From assembly GCA_041623895.1 (NCBI GenBank), contig JBFJVZ010000084.1, positions 1 through 20,362 on the forward strand: 20,362 nucleotides of DNA, given 5' to 3'. A program made the translations under genes and the position numbers. This document shows positions 1 to 9,351 of the stretch, in pieces (the first letter of the stretch is position 1; every line of letters begins with the position of its first letter). This DNA comes from JBFJVZ01 sp041623895 (GTDB taxonomy: Bacteria; Planctomycetota; Planctomycetia; Pirellulales; Pirellulaceae). The notes under the pieces were generated by a model. It had not been told where the DNA came from. It did no database searches and saw only the letters and a program-made list of their open reading frames with translations.

Positions 1-60
1 CCGTGGTTCTTCTTCGTGATTATTGAGCTCGCACTTCCTCTAAGCGGGACGCTCTCTAAT

Positions 61-120
61 CACCAGCGGCTAATAAGACCGCAATTTGCTGCCTCTTAAA
101 CCAAAAAGTAACGCTGTCCA
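61..120. repeat. Dispersed intergenic repeat, copy 1
   Basis: About 60 bp ending 1 bp before the TAG stop (complement of 122-124) of the large minus-strand gene. It matches a second copy at about 12064-12121: both contain CCAGCGGCT, then TAAGACCGCAAT, then a TTAAACC/TTAACC block and ACGCTGT, in the same order and with nearly the same spacing. I judge identity at roughly 75-80 percent by eye. Both copies lie directly 3' of a minus-strand gene. The function is unknown; a 3'-end or dispersed repeat family is plausible. Bases 1-60 show nothing else I recognise. Confidence 0.6.
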
Positions 121-121
121 A

Positions 122-3100
122 CTAATCATTTGCCAATTCCACACCCAGCGTTGCCAGTTCATGGAACCGATCGATCGGTTGTTTTGCTGTCCAGGCAGTG
201 CCGCGGAGCAGTAACACTCGGAACAGCGGATCATCGAAGGTCCATGAGTAGTGACCGAGGATCGACACGAATACTCGGCCGCGTTTCGGCTCGATCGTCC
301 AAAACAGCGGACGCGGTTGGCCGTCTTCCTCGCCGGTGGCGATCACGCGGATCCGCGATCGGTCGCCTTGCATCTGCCAGTAACTTTCGTCGTAGAATTT
401 GACTTGCTCGAAGTTTCGCGAGATCGGGTGGCCATCGGCGCCTTGGAAGCCGAGTTCCAGCGGTCCGTGACGGAATCGCAACTTCGCTGCTTCCGAGGCG
501 AGTCCGATTCGTTTGGCAAACTCGGGAGCCTGCGGCCCCGCTTCGACCGCCCAGTGGATGTAGATCAAGCCGCCGCCACGCGCCAAGTGGGCGTCGATCG
601 CATCGGCCCTCTGCTGATTCCAGCTTCCTTTTTGGAAGAACAGAATCGTATCAGCGCGCTCGATCTGTTCATTCGTCGGCCACTCCATGGCTGTGTCGAC
701 GGTGACACCTTCGGCGGCCAGCATTAATTCTCGCCACATCGTCAGCCAGGCTGGATAGTCATGTTCTCCCGGCCCATGATCCTTTTTGCCGGCGACCAAC
801 AGAACGTTGATCGGTCGCGCGGCTTTGGTTTCGACGGATCCTTGCAAAATTGCTGCCAATTCTTGCTTCGATCGCGGCGGAGGCGGCGGTAACACGGAGT
901 CCTCAGGCATCCGCGGTGGCGGCAGTAACAGGTAAGCCAGCAAGTCGTTCGTTTTCTGCGGGCCAAGAAGTTTCGGGATGCCGTCCGGCATGATGGATTT
1001 CAGCGACGGAAGCATTTGCTCCACTTCACTTCTTGGTACGCGTGTGACTTTGCCTTTTTGATCGGCGATCAACCATTGGTCGCCATCGGATCGGACGGCT
1101 CCGGTCAGCACGTTGCCGTCGACCAGCGAAACCACGTAAGTGATGAAATCAGGATTGATCGCAAAGCTTGGTTGAGTGATATCGCGGAGCACCGACTGGT
1201 AATCGCGATGGACAAGATTCTTCAAATCCGGGCCGATTGTATATCCGTCGGCATCGGGTAGATGGCATTTCGCGCACCCTGCTTCGTCGCTGAAATAAAC
1301 ACGGCGTCCTCGCCCCCAACTGGCATTGAGAAGTTGTTCATTCACCGATCGAATGTTTGTTTCTTTTTCAGGGTTGCGTTTGACCCACGGTAACCAGAAC
1401 CTTTGCGGATTGATGGGGCCGGCATGTTCGTCGCCGTCCTTGCTGGTGACCGACCAGTGGATCCGCGTGATTAGATTCTCTCCCCTCGTCTTGATTGTCC
1501 AGACGATCGAAATGAAATCAGATGGATCGCCCGCGATAACCGGAATATTCATTTGGTTGCCCACGAGTCGCTCGCCCATCCCGGCAATGCCATACTTGAT
1601 GTTTGAATCGTCGCTGCAGGTCAAGACGACGCCCATGCTTGTCAGCCAATGATCATCAGTTGGCTTGTAATCCAATTTTGATCCGGGTTGCACAGCAGGC
1701 TTGAACAATCCGCCGACGTCCAACTGCGTCCTTAGTGTCAGAGTTCCAGGCTCATGGAGCTTTGAAATCAGTTGTTTGGCGTTTGCCGATAATTTGCCCG
1801 CAAGGTCCAGATCCAGGTGCGGCAACCATCCGCTCCACGGCGAAGTCATTTCGTTGTCAGGTTTCCAATCCGCCAGCACGCCGGTCGGCGCGTAGGCCAG
1901 GTCGATCGCCGCATGCTGCGGCAATTCGGCTTCCTGCGTTTCCACCCGCTGGCGACCCAAGCCGGGAAACTCAATCGCATGGTTGACGGCGGCATCATGC
2001 CGATCGGTGGAAAGAATCAAAGTCTGGCGATCGGCAGTAATGCCATGCGAATGAATCGGCAGCCGGTATCGCGGTGTCGTCATTTGACGCTGCGTGACTT
2101 CGTAACCGGGCCGGATTGATTCAAAGCGATCACCGGCGGCAACGTATCGCCCGTAAGTGATCTTGCTGTGCTGCATCAGTCCAGCAAGTTGCTCTGGATC
2201 GAGTGGCCGATCGAAACCGACGTGGATTTCTTGTGGTGCTGCCACCACGACCGAAATCGGCTGTGGCAATTCTTTGTGCTGATAGCGAATCGCAAAGATT
2301 TTTCCGATCCCCGTCGGACCCGTGCCCCAATCGGGACCTCCACTGTGACATGCGACCAGTAAATCACCTCGTGGCGAAAGGCAACAATCAACCGTCAGCA
2401 TACCCAGGCAAGCAATCAATTGGTTTTGTGCGATGTATGCATCATCACTGGTCTTAATCAATTTCGTGCGATAAAGCTTGCCGCGTGACTCGCCGGTTAC
2501 TAGCGCGTCACCCCGCCAATGCTCGGGGCCAAAGATCGGACCACCAGCTTGAACCGGCAGGTTCAAAGCCATACCGCAAGTCGACTGATGTTGCGGGCCG
2601 TAATCAAACAGACTGGGTTGATCAAAGACGTTTGGCAAATGTCGTGGATGACGCGGTGGAAAACCATAGTGAAGCCCGGGGCGAATGTGCAGCAATTCAT
2701 CAAACGGATTGCCGTTGGCCAGCCACGTCGCACCTTCCTGATCCGTGACGAACAATTCGCCGTCGGCATCGATGGCCATCCCGATGGTGAAGCGGACGCC
2801 GGTGCAAACCGTTTCGCGGCCGGAAAGATCGGCAGCGATACGCTGAATCGTTCCGTGATCGCTAAGCAAATCGAATTGGGACTTGCCGGCTTCGCCCAGC
2901 AGATAACCATTGGCGTAATTGGCGGTACCGAGCCCAAAGAAGATGGAACCGTCCGGATGAATCGCGACGCCGACGGCATCAACATTCTGAGGGATCTCTT
3001 TCCAGCCCGAGGCGATGATGCGTTCTGCTTCGGCAATGTCGTCGCCGTCGGCATCAATGATGGCGGACACCTTGCCTTTGGAGGCAATGACAACCCCGCC

Positions 3101-4255
3101 TGCGCGGCCGGAAGCACCGGCAAGCAATGCGTGTCCAGCGGGGATGACGGCCATTCCAATCGGCCCCCGAAAGAGATTCTTCCCGTCAAAGAAAAGTTTC
3201 TTTGAATCTTCCAGGCCATCACCGTTTGCATCGTCAAGTAGCCAAATCTCGCCGTTGTAGCCGAGTGCATAAAGTTTGCCGTCATCGCGGTAACGGAGGT
3301 TGTTGATGTTGGTCAGTTGGACCGGCAACTCGCGCACGGAGAATCCCGGTACCAACATTTGCACCGCAGGAGGATCGGAAACCGTTTGCAAGATTTCAAT
3401 ATTCTCCGCGTCACCGAGGATTTCGCGCGGCAATTGCTTCTGCAGCGATTCGTGTTTTCGGTTCAAATAGTTCCCGACATTCTCGCGCTCCGCATCGCTG
3501 AGCACGCGATCAAACAGCAAGACTTCCGCGATGTCGCCATCAAAGAAGCCCTGTTCACGTGGCGGTCCCGGACCGTTGAAGTAATAGCGTGCGCCGACGG
3601 TCAGCACATCGGCAATCAGAGTCCGAGCTTGAAATGGCCGTTGGCCTTCAGCGTTGCCATCAACACTCAGCCGTACTTCGCCCGCGACGGCGTCCACCGT
3701 CGCCTCGAATGTGTGCAACGTGCCGAAGCTGAAATCTGAACTCAGTAGATCGCGCGCGCCGCCGAATCCAGGTCCCTCCATGTTGATACAATTCAGCGAC
3801 GTCGAAGCGCCCCAGCTCATGTCGATGTTGAAACCTGTTTCGTAATCTCGCCGCTCGTTCTGGCTGAAGGAAAGTAAGCCTCGGAAGTTGCCGACATTGG
3901 AGTGCGGTGCGGCGACCACGAATAGCGTCATGTTTGTCAGCCGCTGATCCAGTTCCTTGACCTGCAGGAAATCGTCTTGCCCGTCAAAGCGAACGATCCA
4001 GGACGCGCTCTTTGAGGAATCGCCCACACGGACAAGCTGCGGTTGCCGGGCTGGATCGGCCTGCGATAGCACGGTTCCGGCGGCAGAGGAATCTTGCCAG
4101 TGATCCAAAGGCATACCGTTCTTGACTTCGCGGCCGCTGTTGACCTGCGCACTGGCGTCCAAATGCAACAGCAATCCGGACGGCAACCGGGGCGATTCAG
4201 CCCAGCAGTGCCGGCAACCCAAGAGCACGCAAATAAGAACCAAAGATCTCCGCAC
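122..4255 (-). CDS. LamG / PVC-type dehydrogenase / cytochrome c / ThuA multidomain protein
   Basis: A 1377-residue exported protein with four modules. After a signal peptide (about 1-24; an LLGC lipobox-like stretch is present, so a lipoprotein is possible) comes a LamG/concanavalin-like domain (about 27-275; GLLLHLDAS, FDGQDDFLQ, FFDGDIAEVLLFDR). A PVC-type membrane-bound dehydrogenase beta-propeller follows (about 290-700; DANGDGLEDSKK, GIGKIFAI). A planctomycete heme-binding c domain comes next, with CAKCH at 994-998 and IMPDG downstream. The C-terminus is a ThuA-like domain from about 1147 (VLLVAGKKDHGPGEHDYPAW, GGGLIYIHWAVE, HYSWTFDDPLFR). I chose GTG at 4255 because AGGAGA lies about 6 bases upstream; an in-frame TTG at 4282 would add nine residues. 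Family knowledge places such proteins in the periplasm, where the propeller oxidises a small substrate, often presumed sugar-derived, and the heme accepts electrons. The substrate is unknown. It lies 49 bp after the broken amidase-like gene and is probably last in that operon. Confidence 0.9.
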   Translation of the reverse strand: MRRSLVLICVLLGCRHCWAESPRLPSGLLLHLDASAQVNSGREVKNGMPLDHWQDSSAAGTVLSQADPARQPQLVRVGDSSKSASWIVRFDGQDDFLQVKELDQRLTNMTLFVVAAPHSNVGNFRGLLSFSQNERRDYETGFNIDMSWGASTSLNCINMEGPGFGGARDLLSSDFSFGTLHTFEATVDAVAGEVRLSVDGNAEGQRPFQARTLIADVLTVGARYYFNGPGPPREQGFFDGDIAEVLLFDRVLSDAERENVGNYLNRKHESLQKQLPREILGDAENIEILQTVSDPPAVQMLVPGFSVRELPVQLTNINNLRYRDDGKLYALGYNGEIWLLDDANGDGLEDSKKLFFDGKNLFRGPIGMAVIPAGHALLAGASGRAGGVVIASKGKVSAIIDADGDDIAEAERIIASGWKEIPQNVDAVGVAIHPDGSIFFGLGTANYANGYLLGEAGKSQFDLLSDHGTIQRIAADLSGRETVCTGVRFTIGMAIDADGELFVTDQEGATWLANGNPFDELLHIRPGLHYGFPPRHPRHLPNVFDQPSLFDYGPQHQSTCGMALNLPVQAGGPIFGPEHWRGDALVTGESRGKLYRTKLIKTSDDAYIAQNQLIACLGMLTVDCCLSPRGDLLVACHSGGPDWGTGPTGIGKIFAIRYQHKELPQPISVVVAAPQEIHVGFDRPLDPEQLAGLMQHSKITYGRYVAAGDRFESIRPGYEVTQRQMTTPRYRLPIHSHGITADRQTLILSTDRHDAAVNHAIEFPGLGRQRVETQEAELPQHAAIDLAYAPTGVLADWKPDNEMTSPWSGWLPHLDLDLAGKLSANAKQLISKLHEPGTLTLRTQLDVGGLFKPAVQPGSKLDYKPTDDHWLTSMGVVLTCSDDSNIKYGIAGMGERLVGNQMNIPVIAGDPSDFISIVWTIKTRGENLITRIHWSVTSKDGDEHAGPINPQRFWLPWVKRNPEKETNIRSVNEQLLNASWGRGRRVYFSDEAGCAKCHLPDADGYTIGPDLKNLVHRDYQSVLRDITQPSFAINPDFITYVVSLVDGNVLTGAVRSDGDQWLIADQKGKVTRVPRSEVEQMLPSLKSIMPDGIPKLLGPQKTNDLLAYLLLPPPRMPEDSVLPPPPPRSKQELAAILQGSVETKAARPINVLLVAGKKDHGPGEHDYPAWLTMWRELMLAAEGVTVDTAMEWPTNEQIERADTILFFQKGSWNQQRADAIDAHLARGGGLIYIHWAVEAGPQAPEFAKRIGLASEAAKLRFRHGPLELGFQGADGHPISRNFEQVKFYDESYWQMQGDRSRIRVIATGEEDGQPRPLFWTIEPKRGRVFVSILGHYSWTFDDPLFRVLLLRGTAWTAKQPIDRFHELATLGVELAND

Positions 4256-4304
4256 AAGTGTTCTCCTGGGTAGCAGGCACAAGAAGTATGCCGTCCGCTT
4301 TTTG

Positions 4305-5675
4305 TTACTTGCTCAATCGATCAAGAATATTCTTGGTAATCCGCTGCACGATCGGATCCTTACCGCGAAGCCCATGCGCCCAATCAGTCGAGCCCGCCGT
4401 GACAACGGTTCCACCTTGCGTGTAAATCCCAAGCACGGCGTTGCCGACGCGGTCTTTGGGGAATCGGTCGTACCACAAGCTGTCACCGGGAGCCCATTTC
4501 GCCGGGCAGGTGCCTAGCGCGATGAAAGATTCTGGTGTGCCGTCTTTGCACGTTGGCCGGGGAAGCCCGTCAACCCATTCCAGTTCACATCCGTCGCACT
4601 CGTAGCCAACGATGCTGTCTTTACCACCGAAACGATCTGCGCGCTTCAGCCCCGTGCCCTCAAACAGCCAATGTTCCGGGCGGTGAACAACGTACGAGGC
4701 CGGTCCATCCATGAATTGGCCGTGGCTTCGATGATAGCCTCCCCATAGAAACCCCACGCCCGTCAACTCGTTCTCAGGTCGCCCGATCAGGTGATGACTC
4801 CAGGCGGTGCTGAGCAATCGCTGATCTCCGGTCCGGAAAATCGGATCCAGCACATAAGCTTGTTTCCAGCAAGTCAACGCCCGCCCGTCGCCTTCGTTGC
4901 GAACTTACCAACAACAGGTGTTGCCGCTAAAGAAGGCGACATTTCCACCATCGGCGATGAATTGCTCCAACTGATCTCGCATCGGCGAAGACCAGTATTC
5001 GTCATGACCGACGCTCAACACGAGCCGATAGTGCTTCAAGATCTGCGGACGAAATTCCAGGTCGTTATTGACCGCGTAATCCAGCACATACCCATTTTCC
5101 TCTGCCCATTGCACAAACGGCTGTTCCCATTTATCAAACTGCGAATTCAGCGGCCGAGCGAACGAGACACGATGTCCCTGAAGTCCATCACGGTCGTGAT
5201 AGGAATAAAGACTGTGTCCGCCCCAGTTGGTGTATGCGTTGTAGGTATTGGTGGCAAGTTGCAGCAGAATCTTGGTGTCTTTGCCTGGTTGCGAAGACCT
5301 GACAACAAAAAACAGCGAACCTTTGCCACCGTTGTCGGCTTCCAGCAAAGCGCGGTAATAGCCAGTTTTCCATTCCGCGGGAATGTTCACCGTCAAGGTT
5401 GCCGGCCAGTTGCATCCGTCCGAAGAGGCTCGGGCGGGGATGGGTTGCTGACTGCAGGCGACATCTTGCCCGGTCCAAACATTTTCGACCTGGGCACCCA
5501 GCCGCTGGATCGTCACATCGGCGCTATCGGCATTGCTCGATAGATGAAGCGTGAGCGCATCACCCGCTACAACGCTTAGCTGTCCGGCATAGCCATCGAT
5601 GAGCGGCTTGTCATCCTCGGCGATCGCCGACAAAGGCAGGGTGCACAACAGGGCTAACGCAAGCATACGAATCAT
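4305..5675 (-). pseudogene. N,N-dimethylformamidase beta-subunit-like protein, interrupted by an in-frame TAA
   Basis: The frame starts at ATG 5675 with a signal peptide (about 1-19, ending SAIA) and runs to TAA at 4905-4907 (codon 257). It continues in the same frame without further stops to 4305, giving 456 codon positions. Residues around the break read FSGNTCCW-stop-VRNEGDGRALTCWKQAYVLDP. The family pattern as I recall it is FSGNTCxWQVRxE, so the stop sits where Gln is expected, and one C-to-T change (CAA to TAA) explains it. GHDEYWS (about 224) and the Gly-rich IADGGNVAFFSG segment fit the C-terminal domain of dimethylformamidase beta subunits, which has a glutamine-amidotransferase-like fold. 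The true substrate in planctomycetes is unknown. Possible products are a 256-residue truncated protein plus a restart at TTG 4877. A sequencing error is possible. It lies 50 bp after the PVC dehydrogenase gene, probably in the same operon. Confidence 0.85.
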
Positions 5676-5725
5676 TTCACACGTTCCCGCCGTTTCATTT
5701 ATTTGCTGTGATTAATTCACGTGCC

Positions 5726-8026
5726 TTAGTGATGGATGATCTTGACGTCGTGCCAATAGGCCCATTCATTCATCCAGTTGTTGGCTCGGTTTTCGATCGC
5801 CAGCTTGATTTTCTTGCCCGCGAACTTCGTCAAATCCACCTTCACGTCAAGCCACTCATCAGCGGAGACAGATTTTGTGCTCACAATCTTGTCCTCCACG
5901 ATGTTGCCGTCGACCAACACACGCAGTTGCCAATCCCCATGCGGGTGATGGCTGACTCGCATCGATAACAGTGTCGTCTTGCCGGTCGGCACGCTTAGCT
6001 TTCGCGTCAGCTGGCACGGTATTCTTCGATTCATCGGATGCGTCTGCACGGCGGTGTCATTGCGAAATACCTTGTGAAAGACAACACCGCCTTCGCCGAC
6101 ATTGCTGACGGTGAATCCCGGCGCGGCGCGTTCGATGTTAGTCTGCCATTCCGGTCGCGAACCTTCGCCAGCTTCGCCGGAAACGATCCGACGCGCGACG
6201 AACTCCTGCAACGAAGGAATCTTTCCCTGGATTGCCAGCTGCAGTGATTTTTCCGGATACCTTGGTACCATCGGTTCCAAGCCGAACCAGTACATGCGAG
6301 GCAGGTTGTGGTCGTCGCTGTCCTCGCCGTGTTTGGCAAGTTCGCCGAGAATCTGCCAGCGATCGGCAAACGGCAATCTCTGCACAGCCGCGGCGAGATA
6401 TAGACGCACGATCGGCGAGGGATCTTTGGCTGCCATCAAGGCAAACAGCGAGAGTGTGGAACGGCTGATTCTTGTTTGACTGTCTTCGGCGGCGGCCAGG
6501 TAAAAAGCGTCCACTGTGGTGTCGTCGCACAGTAACTGCACCGACCAGGCTCGGACGTACGGATCCTTGTGTTCCAGCAATTCCTGCAGTTGCTGTTCCG
6601 CCAGTCCACCGGTGACATGAAGCGCCCACAGCGCTCGCAGCCGTTTTCCCGTCGTCGGCGCGGCGGCAAACATTTTGTCAAGCCGCCGGTGCACCGCCAT
6701 CGAGTCCAGCTTTTTGGCGGCTGCCCGCGTGTGCAGCAGAACTCGCGCTTGCCGCACGTACCAATCGTTGGTGTGCCACTGCAAATCGACGAGTTCTTCG
6801 TCGGAGAGACTTCGCAGATTGGGTGGCTGAATTGGCTGAGCATCCTTGGGCATGATCCGGTAAACGCGACCGCTGTTGGGAAAATTGATCGCGTTCCCGC
6901 AGACGTCGGTGTCATGCCAGTCCAAGATGTAGACGCCGCCTTCGGGACCGATCTCGACGCTGAAGCCGACCCAGGCCAGGTCATTGGTTGGTAGGAAATC
7001 GTCACCGTGCCGGCCAATGAAGCTGGACCCCTTGGGCTCCATGATGTCGGTCAACACGCTGTGTTCATGAATGTTGCACATGAACAAACGGCCGTGATAC
7101 TGTTTCGGAAACGCATCGGCCAAATAGAATCTGGCACCACCGTGCGCCGAAAGATGCGTGTGATCGCGGATCGTCTTGATGTCGTCGAAAATATAAGGAT
7201 TCACGTGAGGACGGCTTTGCTTGTGATAAACGCCTCCTTGGACGACATGGAACAAGTGGGGGATCACGCAACACGTGGCAAAGCTCTGTCCCCGATCATC
7301 GAAATCAAATCCCCAAGGATTCGATAAGCCGCGCGCGAAGATCTCAAATTTCTGCTGCGTGGGATGGTAACGCCAAATCCCGCCGTCGATGAACTGGCGT
7401 TCCGATTCGTCGGCGCCCGGTTTGCCGACGCGGGAATGAGTAAACACGCCGTGGCATCCGTACAGCCAGCCATCGGGTCCCCAGATGAAGCTGTTCAGCG
7501 TTTCATGCCGGTCGTTGATCCCCCAGCCGTCAAGCAGGACTTGCGGGGGGCCATCCGGTTTGTCATCCCCGTCCGCATCAGCAATGAAGCTGAGATTCGG
7601 CGGCGAACCGACAAACACACCGCCAAAACCCAGCGCGATACCGGAGGTGAATGTCAGGGTGTCGGTGAAAGTCTTCTTGTTGTCAAAGACACCATCGCCA
7701 TCGGTGTCTTCAAAGATCTGAATCCTGCTGACCTTGTCCTCCGTGTGGTTGCGACGAGTTCGATAGTTCAGGTTTTCAGCCACCCACATGCGACCACGAT
7801 CATCGAAACAAAACGCAATCGGTTCGCCGATGTCGGGCTCGGAGACAAACACCGAAACGTCAAATCCGTCCGGGATCGACATCTTGGCGACCGCTTCGGA
7901 AGGTTTTAAAAACGGCGCGTTACTGGTGCGGTGTTGCTGTTTGGGTAGTTTGTTTTGTGCCGTAGCGATCGATCCCACTGTGGCCAATAAGATCAAGGGA
8001 AACGTGATGTTCAGTATACGGTTCAC
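5726..8026 (-). CDS. PVC-type membrane-bound dehydrogenase, heme-less, with C-terminal beta-sandwich
   Basis: A 766-residue exported protein. A signal peptide (about 1-23, ending IATAQ) precedes a Piru_Ver-type beta-propeller (about 40-430; FKPSEAVAKM, CFDDRGRMWVAENLNY, DTDGDGVFDNKKTF, FIWGPDGWLYGCHG). Helical HEAT-like repeats follow (about 440-620; LRALWALHVTGGL, DPYVRAWSVQLLCDD). The C-terminal 120 residues look like a beta-sandwich (HPHGDWQLRVLVDG, WAYWHDVKI), possibly a carbohydrate-binding module. No CxxCH heme site is present, although related proteins usually carry one after the HEAT repeats; here it is on the upstream gene. The start is GTG at 8026, overlapping the upstream TGA as GTGA with GGAG about 9 bases before it, which points to translational coupling. 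Family knowledge suggests periplasmic oxidation of an unidentified substrate, using the upstream cytochrome as electron acceptor (inference). Confidence 0.9.
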   Translation of the reverse strand: MNRILNITFPLILLATVGSIATAQNKLPKQQHRTSNAPFLKPSEAVAKMSIPDGFDVSVFVSEPDIGEPIAFCFDDRGRMWVAENLNYRTRRNHTEDKVSRIQIFEDTDGDGVFDNKKTFTDTLTFTSGIALGFGGVFVGSPPNLSFIADADGDDKPDGPPQVLLDGWGINDRHETLNSFIWGPDGWLYGCHGVFTHSRVGKPGADESERQFIDGGIWRYHPTQQKFEIFARGLSNPWGFDFDDRGQSFATCCVIPHLFHVVQGGVYHKQSRPHVNPYIFDDIKTIRDHTHLSAHGGARFYLADAFPKQYHGRLFMCNIHEHSVLTDIMEPKGSSFIGRHGDDFLPTNDLAWVGFSVEIGPEGGVYILDWHDTDVCGNAINFPNSGRVYRIMPKDAQPIQPPNLRSLSDEELVDLQWHTNDWYVRQARVLLHTRAAAKKLDSMAVHRRLDKMFAAAPTTGKRLRALWALHVTGGLAEQQLQELLEHKDPYVRAWSVQLLCDDTTVDAFYLAAAEDSQTRISRSTLSLFALMAAKDPSPIVRLYLAAAVQRLPFADRWQILGELAKHGEDSDDHNLPRMYWFGLEPMVPRYPEKSLQLAIQGKIPSLQEFVARRIVSGEAGEGSRPEWQTNIERAAPGFTVSNVGEGGVVFHKVFRNDTAVQTHPMNRRIPCQLTRKLSVPTGKTTLLSMRVSHHPHGDWQLRVLVDGNIVEDKIVSTKSVSADEWLDVKVDLTKFAGKKIKLAIENRANNWMNEWAYWHDVKIIHH

Positions 8027-9234
8027 TGTGGCAGCTCCACTTGCTGGGATGTTTGCAAGTACTTAATTAAGTCAATCACTTCTTGTCTTTTCAGTTGTTG
8101 AAGTTGACCGTCCGGCATCATTGATTTGTCGGAAACTTTTCGCAGTTCGATGTCTTCTTTGGCGATCACGACTTCAGGTTGGTCCACCGTCTTGAGGACG
8201 ATCCGATTGGCGTCTTCGCTGCCGATCACGCCGTTCAGGACGCGGCCGTCGATCGTTTGGATGATTACCATGCGGTAACCTTCGGGGACGTCATAGCTGG
8301 GGGCCAGGCTGTTCAGCAAAATGTAATCCAAGTTCGCGCGGTTCGATCCTGTGATGTCCGGTCCGATCTTGCCGCCTTCGCCGTACAGTAAATGACATGC
8401 AGCACAGGTTTTTTGAAAGACCACGCGTCCTGTACGCGGATCAGCTTTCGAGAGCGCATCGGACGTGATGATCTTTTTGTACGTGGCGATCAATTCACTG
8501 GCGTTCTGCTCAAGCTCGGGAATTTCGCCGTAAACGTTCGTGAATTCAGCAGGCACGATCTCGCGCATCGATCTGGCCACGTGCGCGGGGATCTGGTCGC
8601 GACTGACCAATTCGGATTTGATCGCACTGACCAGTTCCAAAGCGTAGCTCTTTCGACTCGCTAATGTTTCCAGAACCGCACGCCTGGCCTGCGGGTCAAA
8701 TGACTTGTACCGTGACAACAGCAACTTTGCCGCTGACGGTGATTCAATCACACCGTATGCTCGGATCGCATCGATCCGCAAGTCGGGCTCGTCAAGTAAT
8801 CCTTGGATTTCATCCAGGACTCCGATGTGCTGCTGCTGGAGCAGAGACCTGAGTGCCGAACGGCGAGTGGCCGCGGTCACGTCTTTGTTGCGCAGCGTTT
8901 CCATGGCCCGCGCAATCGCTTCGGGATCACCAAAGATTTGTGACAACCGATCGGTCATCTCGCGAATTGATTGATCGCTGCTCTTTTCCAAGCTTGATTT
9001 CAGTTCCGCCCACCCGGCCGGCGCGGGAAGATTACGGCGGCCGGTCAATCCATGCAGCATGCCGCGGAGCAGCGATGAACGTATCGTATCGTCATCGGTT
9101 TCGCTGATCGCGCGAACCAGGATCTCCATCGAATGCGCCCCGTCAGCCGAATACGCCCGCGGCGCAGCGGATAATATCAACCACATTGGTAGAAGCATGA
9201 TGGCATGACGCAGCAAATTGGCGTTAGCTCGCAT
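8023..9234 (-). CDS. HEAT-repeat protein with C-terminal planctomycete heme-binding c domain
   Basis: A 403-residue exported protein. A signal peptide (about 1-29, ending AYSA) is followed by HEAT-like helical repeats (about 35-225; TRRSALRSLLQQQH, LLDEPDLRIDAIRAYGV). A cytochrome c domain of the planctomycete/verrucomicrobial type follows, with CAACH at 277-281, GKIGPDITGSNRANLDYIL and the usual tail IELRKVSDKSMMPDGQLQQL. This corresponds to the C-terminal half of the common fused dehydrogenase-HEAT-heme proteins. The gene ends in GTGA, shared with the start of the dehydrogenase gene, so the two products probably form a periplasmic pair in which this subunit takes electrons (inference). ATG 9234 gives a sensible signal peptide; no strong ribosome binding site precedes it. 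It is the first gene of the minus-strand operon and diverges from the Gfo/Idh/MocA gene across 117 bp. Confidence 0.88.
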   Translation of the reverse strand: MRANANLLRHAIMLLPMWLILSAAPRAYSADGAHSMEILVRAISETDDDTIRSSLLRGMLHGLTGRRNLPAPAGWAELKSSLEKSSDQSIREMTDRLSQIFGDPEAIARAMETLRNKDVTAATRRSALRSLLQQQHIGVLDEIQGLLDEPDLRIDAIRAYGVIESPSAAKLLLSRYKSFDPQARRAVLETLASRKSYALELVSAIKSELVSRDQIPAHVARSMREIVPAEFTNVYGEIPELEQNASELIATYKKIITSDALSKADPRTGRVVFQKTCAACHLLYGEGGKIGPDITGSNRANLDYILLNSLAPSYDVPEGYRMVIIQTIDGRVLNGVIGSEDANRIVLKTVDQPEVVIAKEDIELRKVSDKSMMPDGQLQQLKRQEVIDLIKYLQTSQQVELPQ

Positions 9235-9351
9235 CGATTCGGGCTTGTCTCGCAGGTAAGTGTCGCTTGAGAATTTGTGGAGCTAAAATTGTAACCGGGC
9301 ATTTTCGCTGAAGTATCCGCGACACCAATTTTGTGCAACGAAAGAATCAGG

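Noticed and set aside
2519..3285. Long open frames on both strands inside the large fusion gene (228 and 240 codons)
   Set aside because: They are antisense or alternate-frame shadows of a well-supported propeller domain in GC-rich coding sequence, with compositions unlike real proteins.
4791..5543. A 250-codon plus-strand frame opposite the amidase-like gene
   Set aside because: It lies antisense to a frame with clear family motifs, and no domain is visible in its translation.
9235..9351. Divergent promoters between the cytochrome and Gfo/Idh/MocA genes
   Set aside because: Promoters are expected here, but no -35/-10 pair with proper spacing could be placed by eye on either strand, so no site is annotated.
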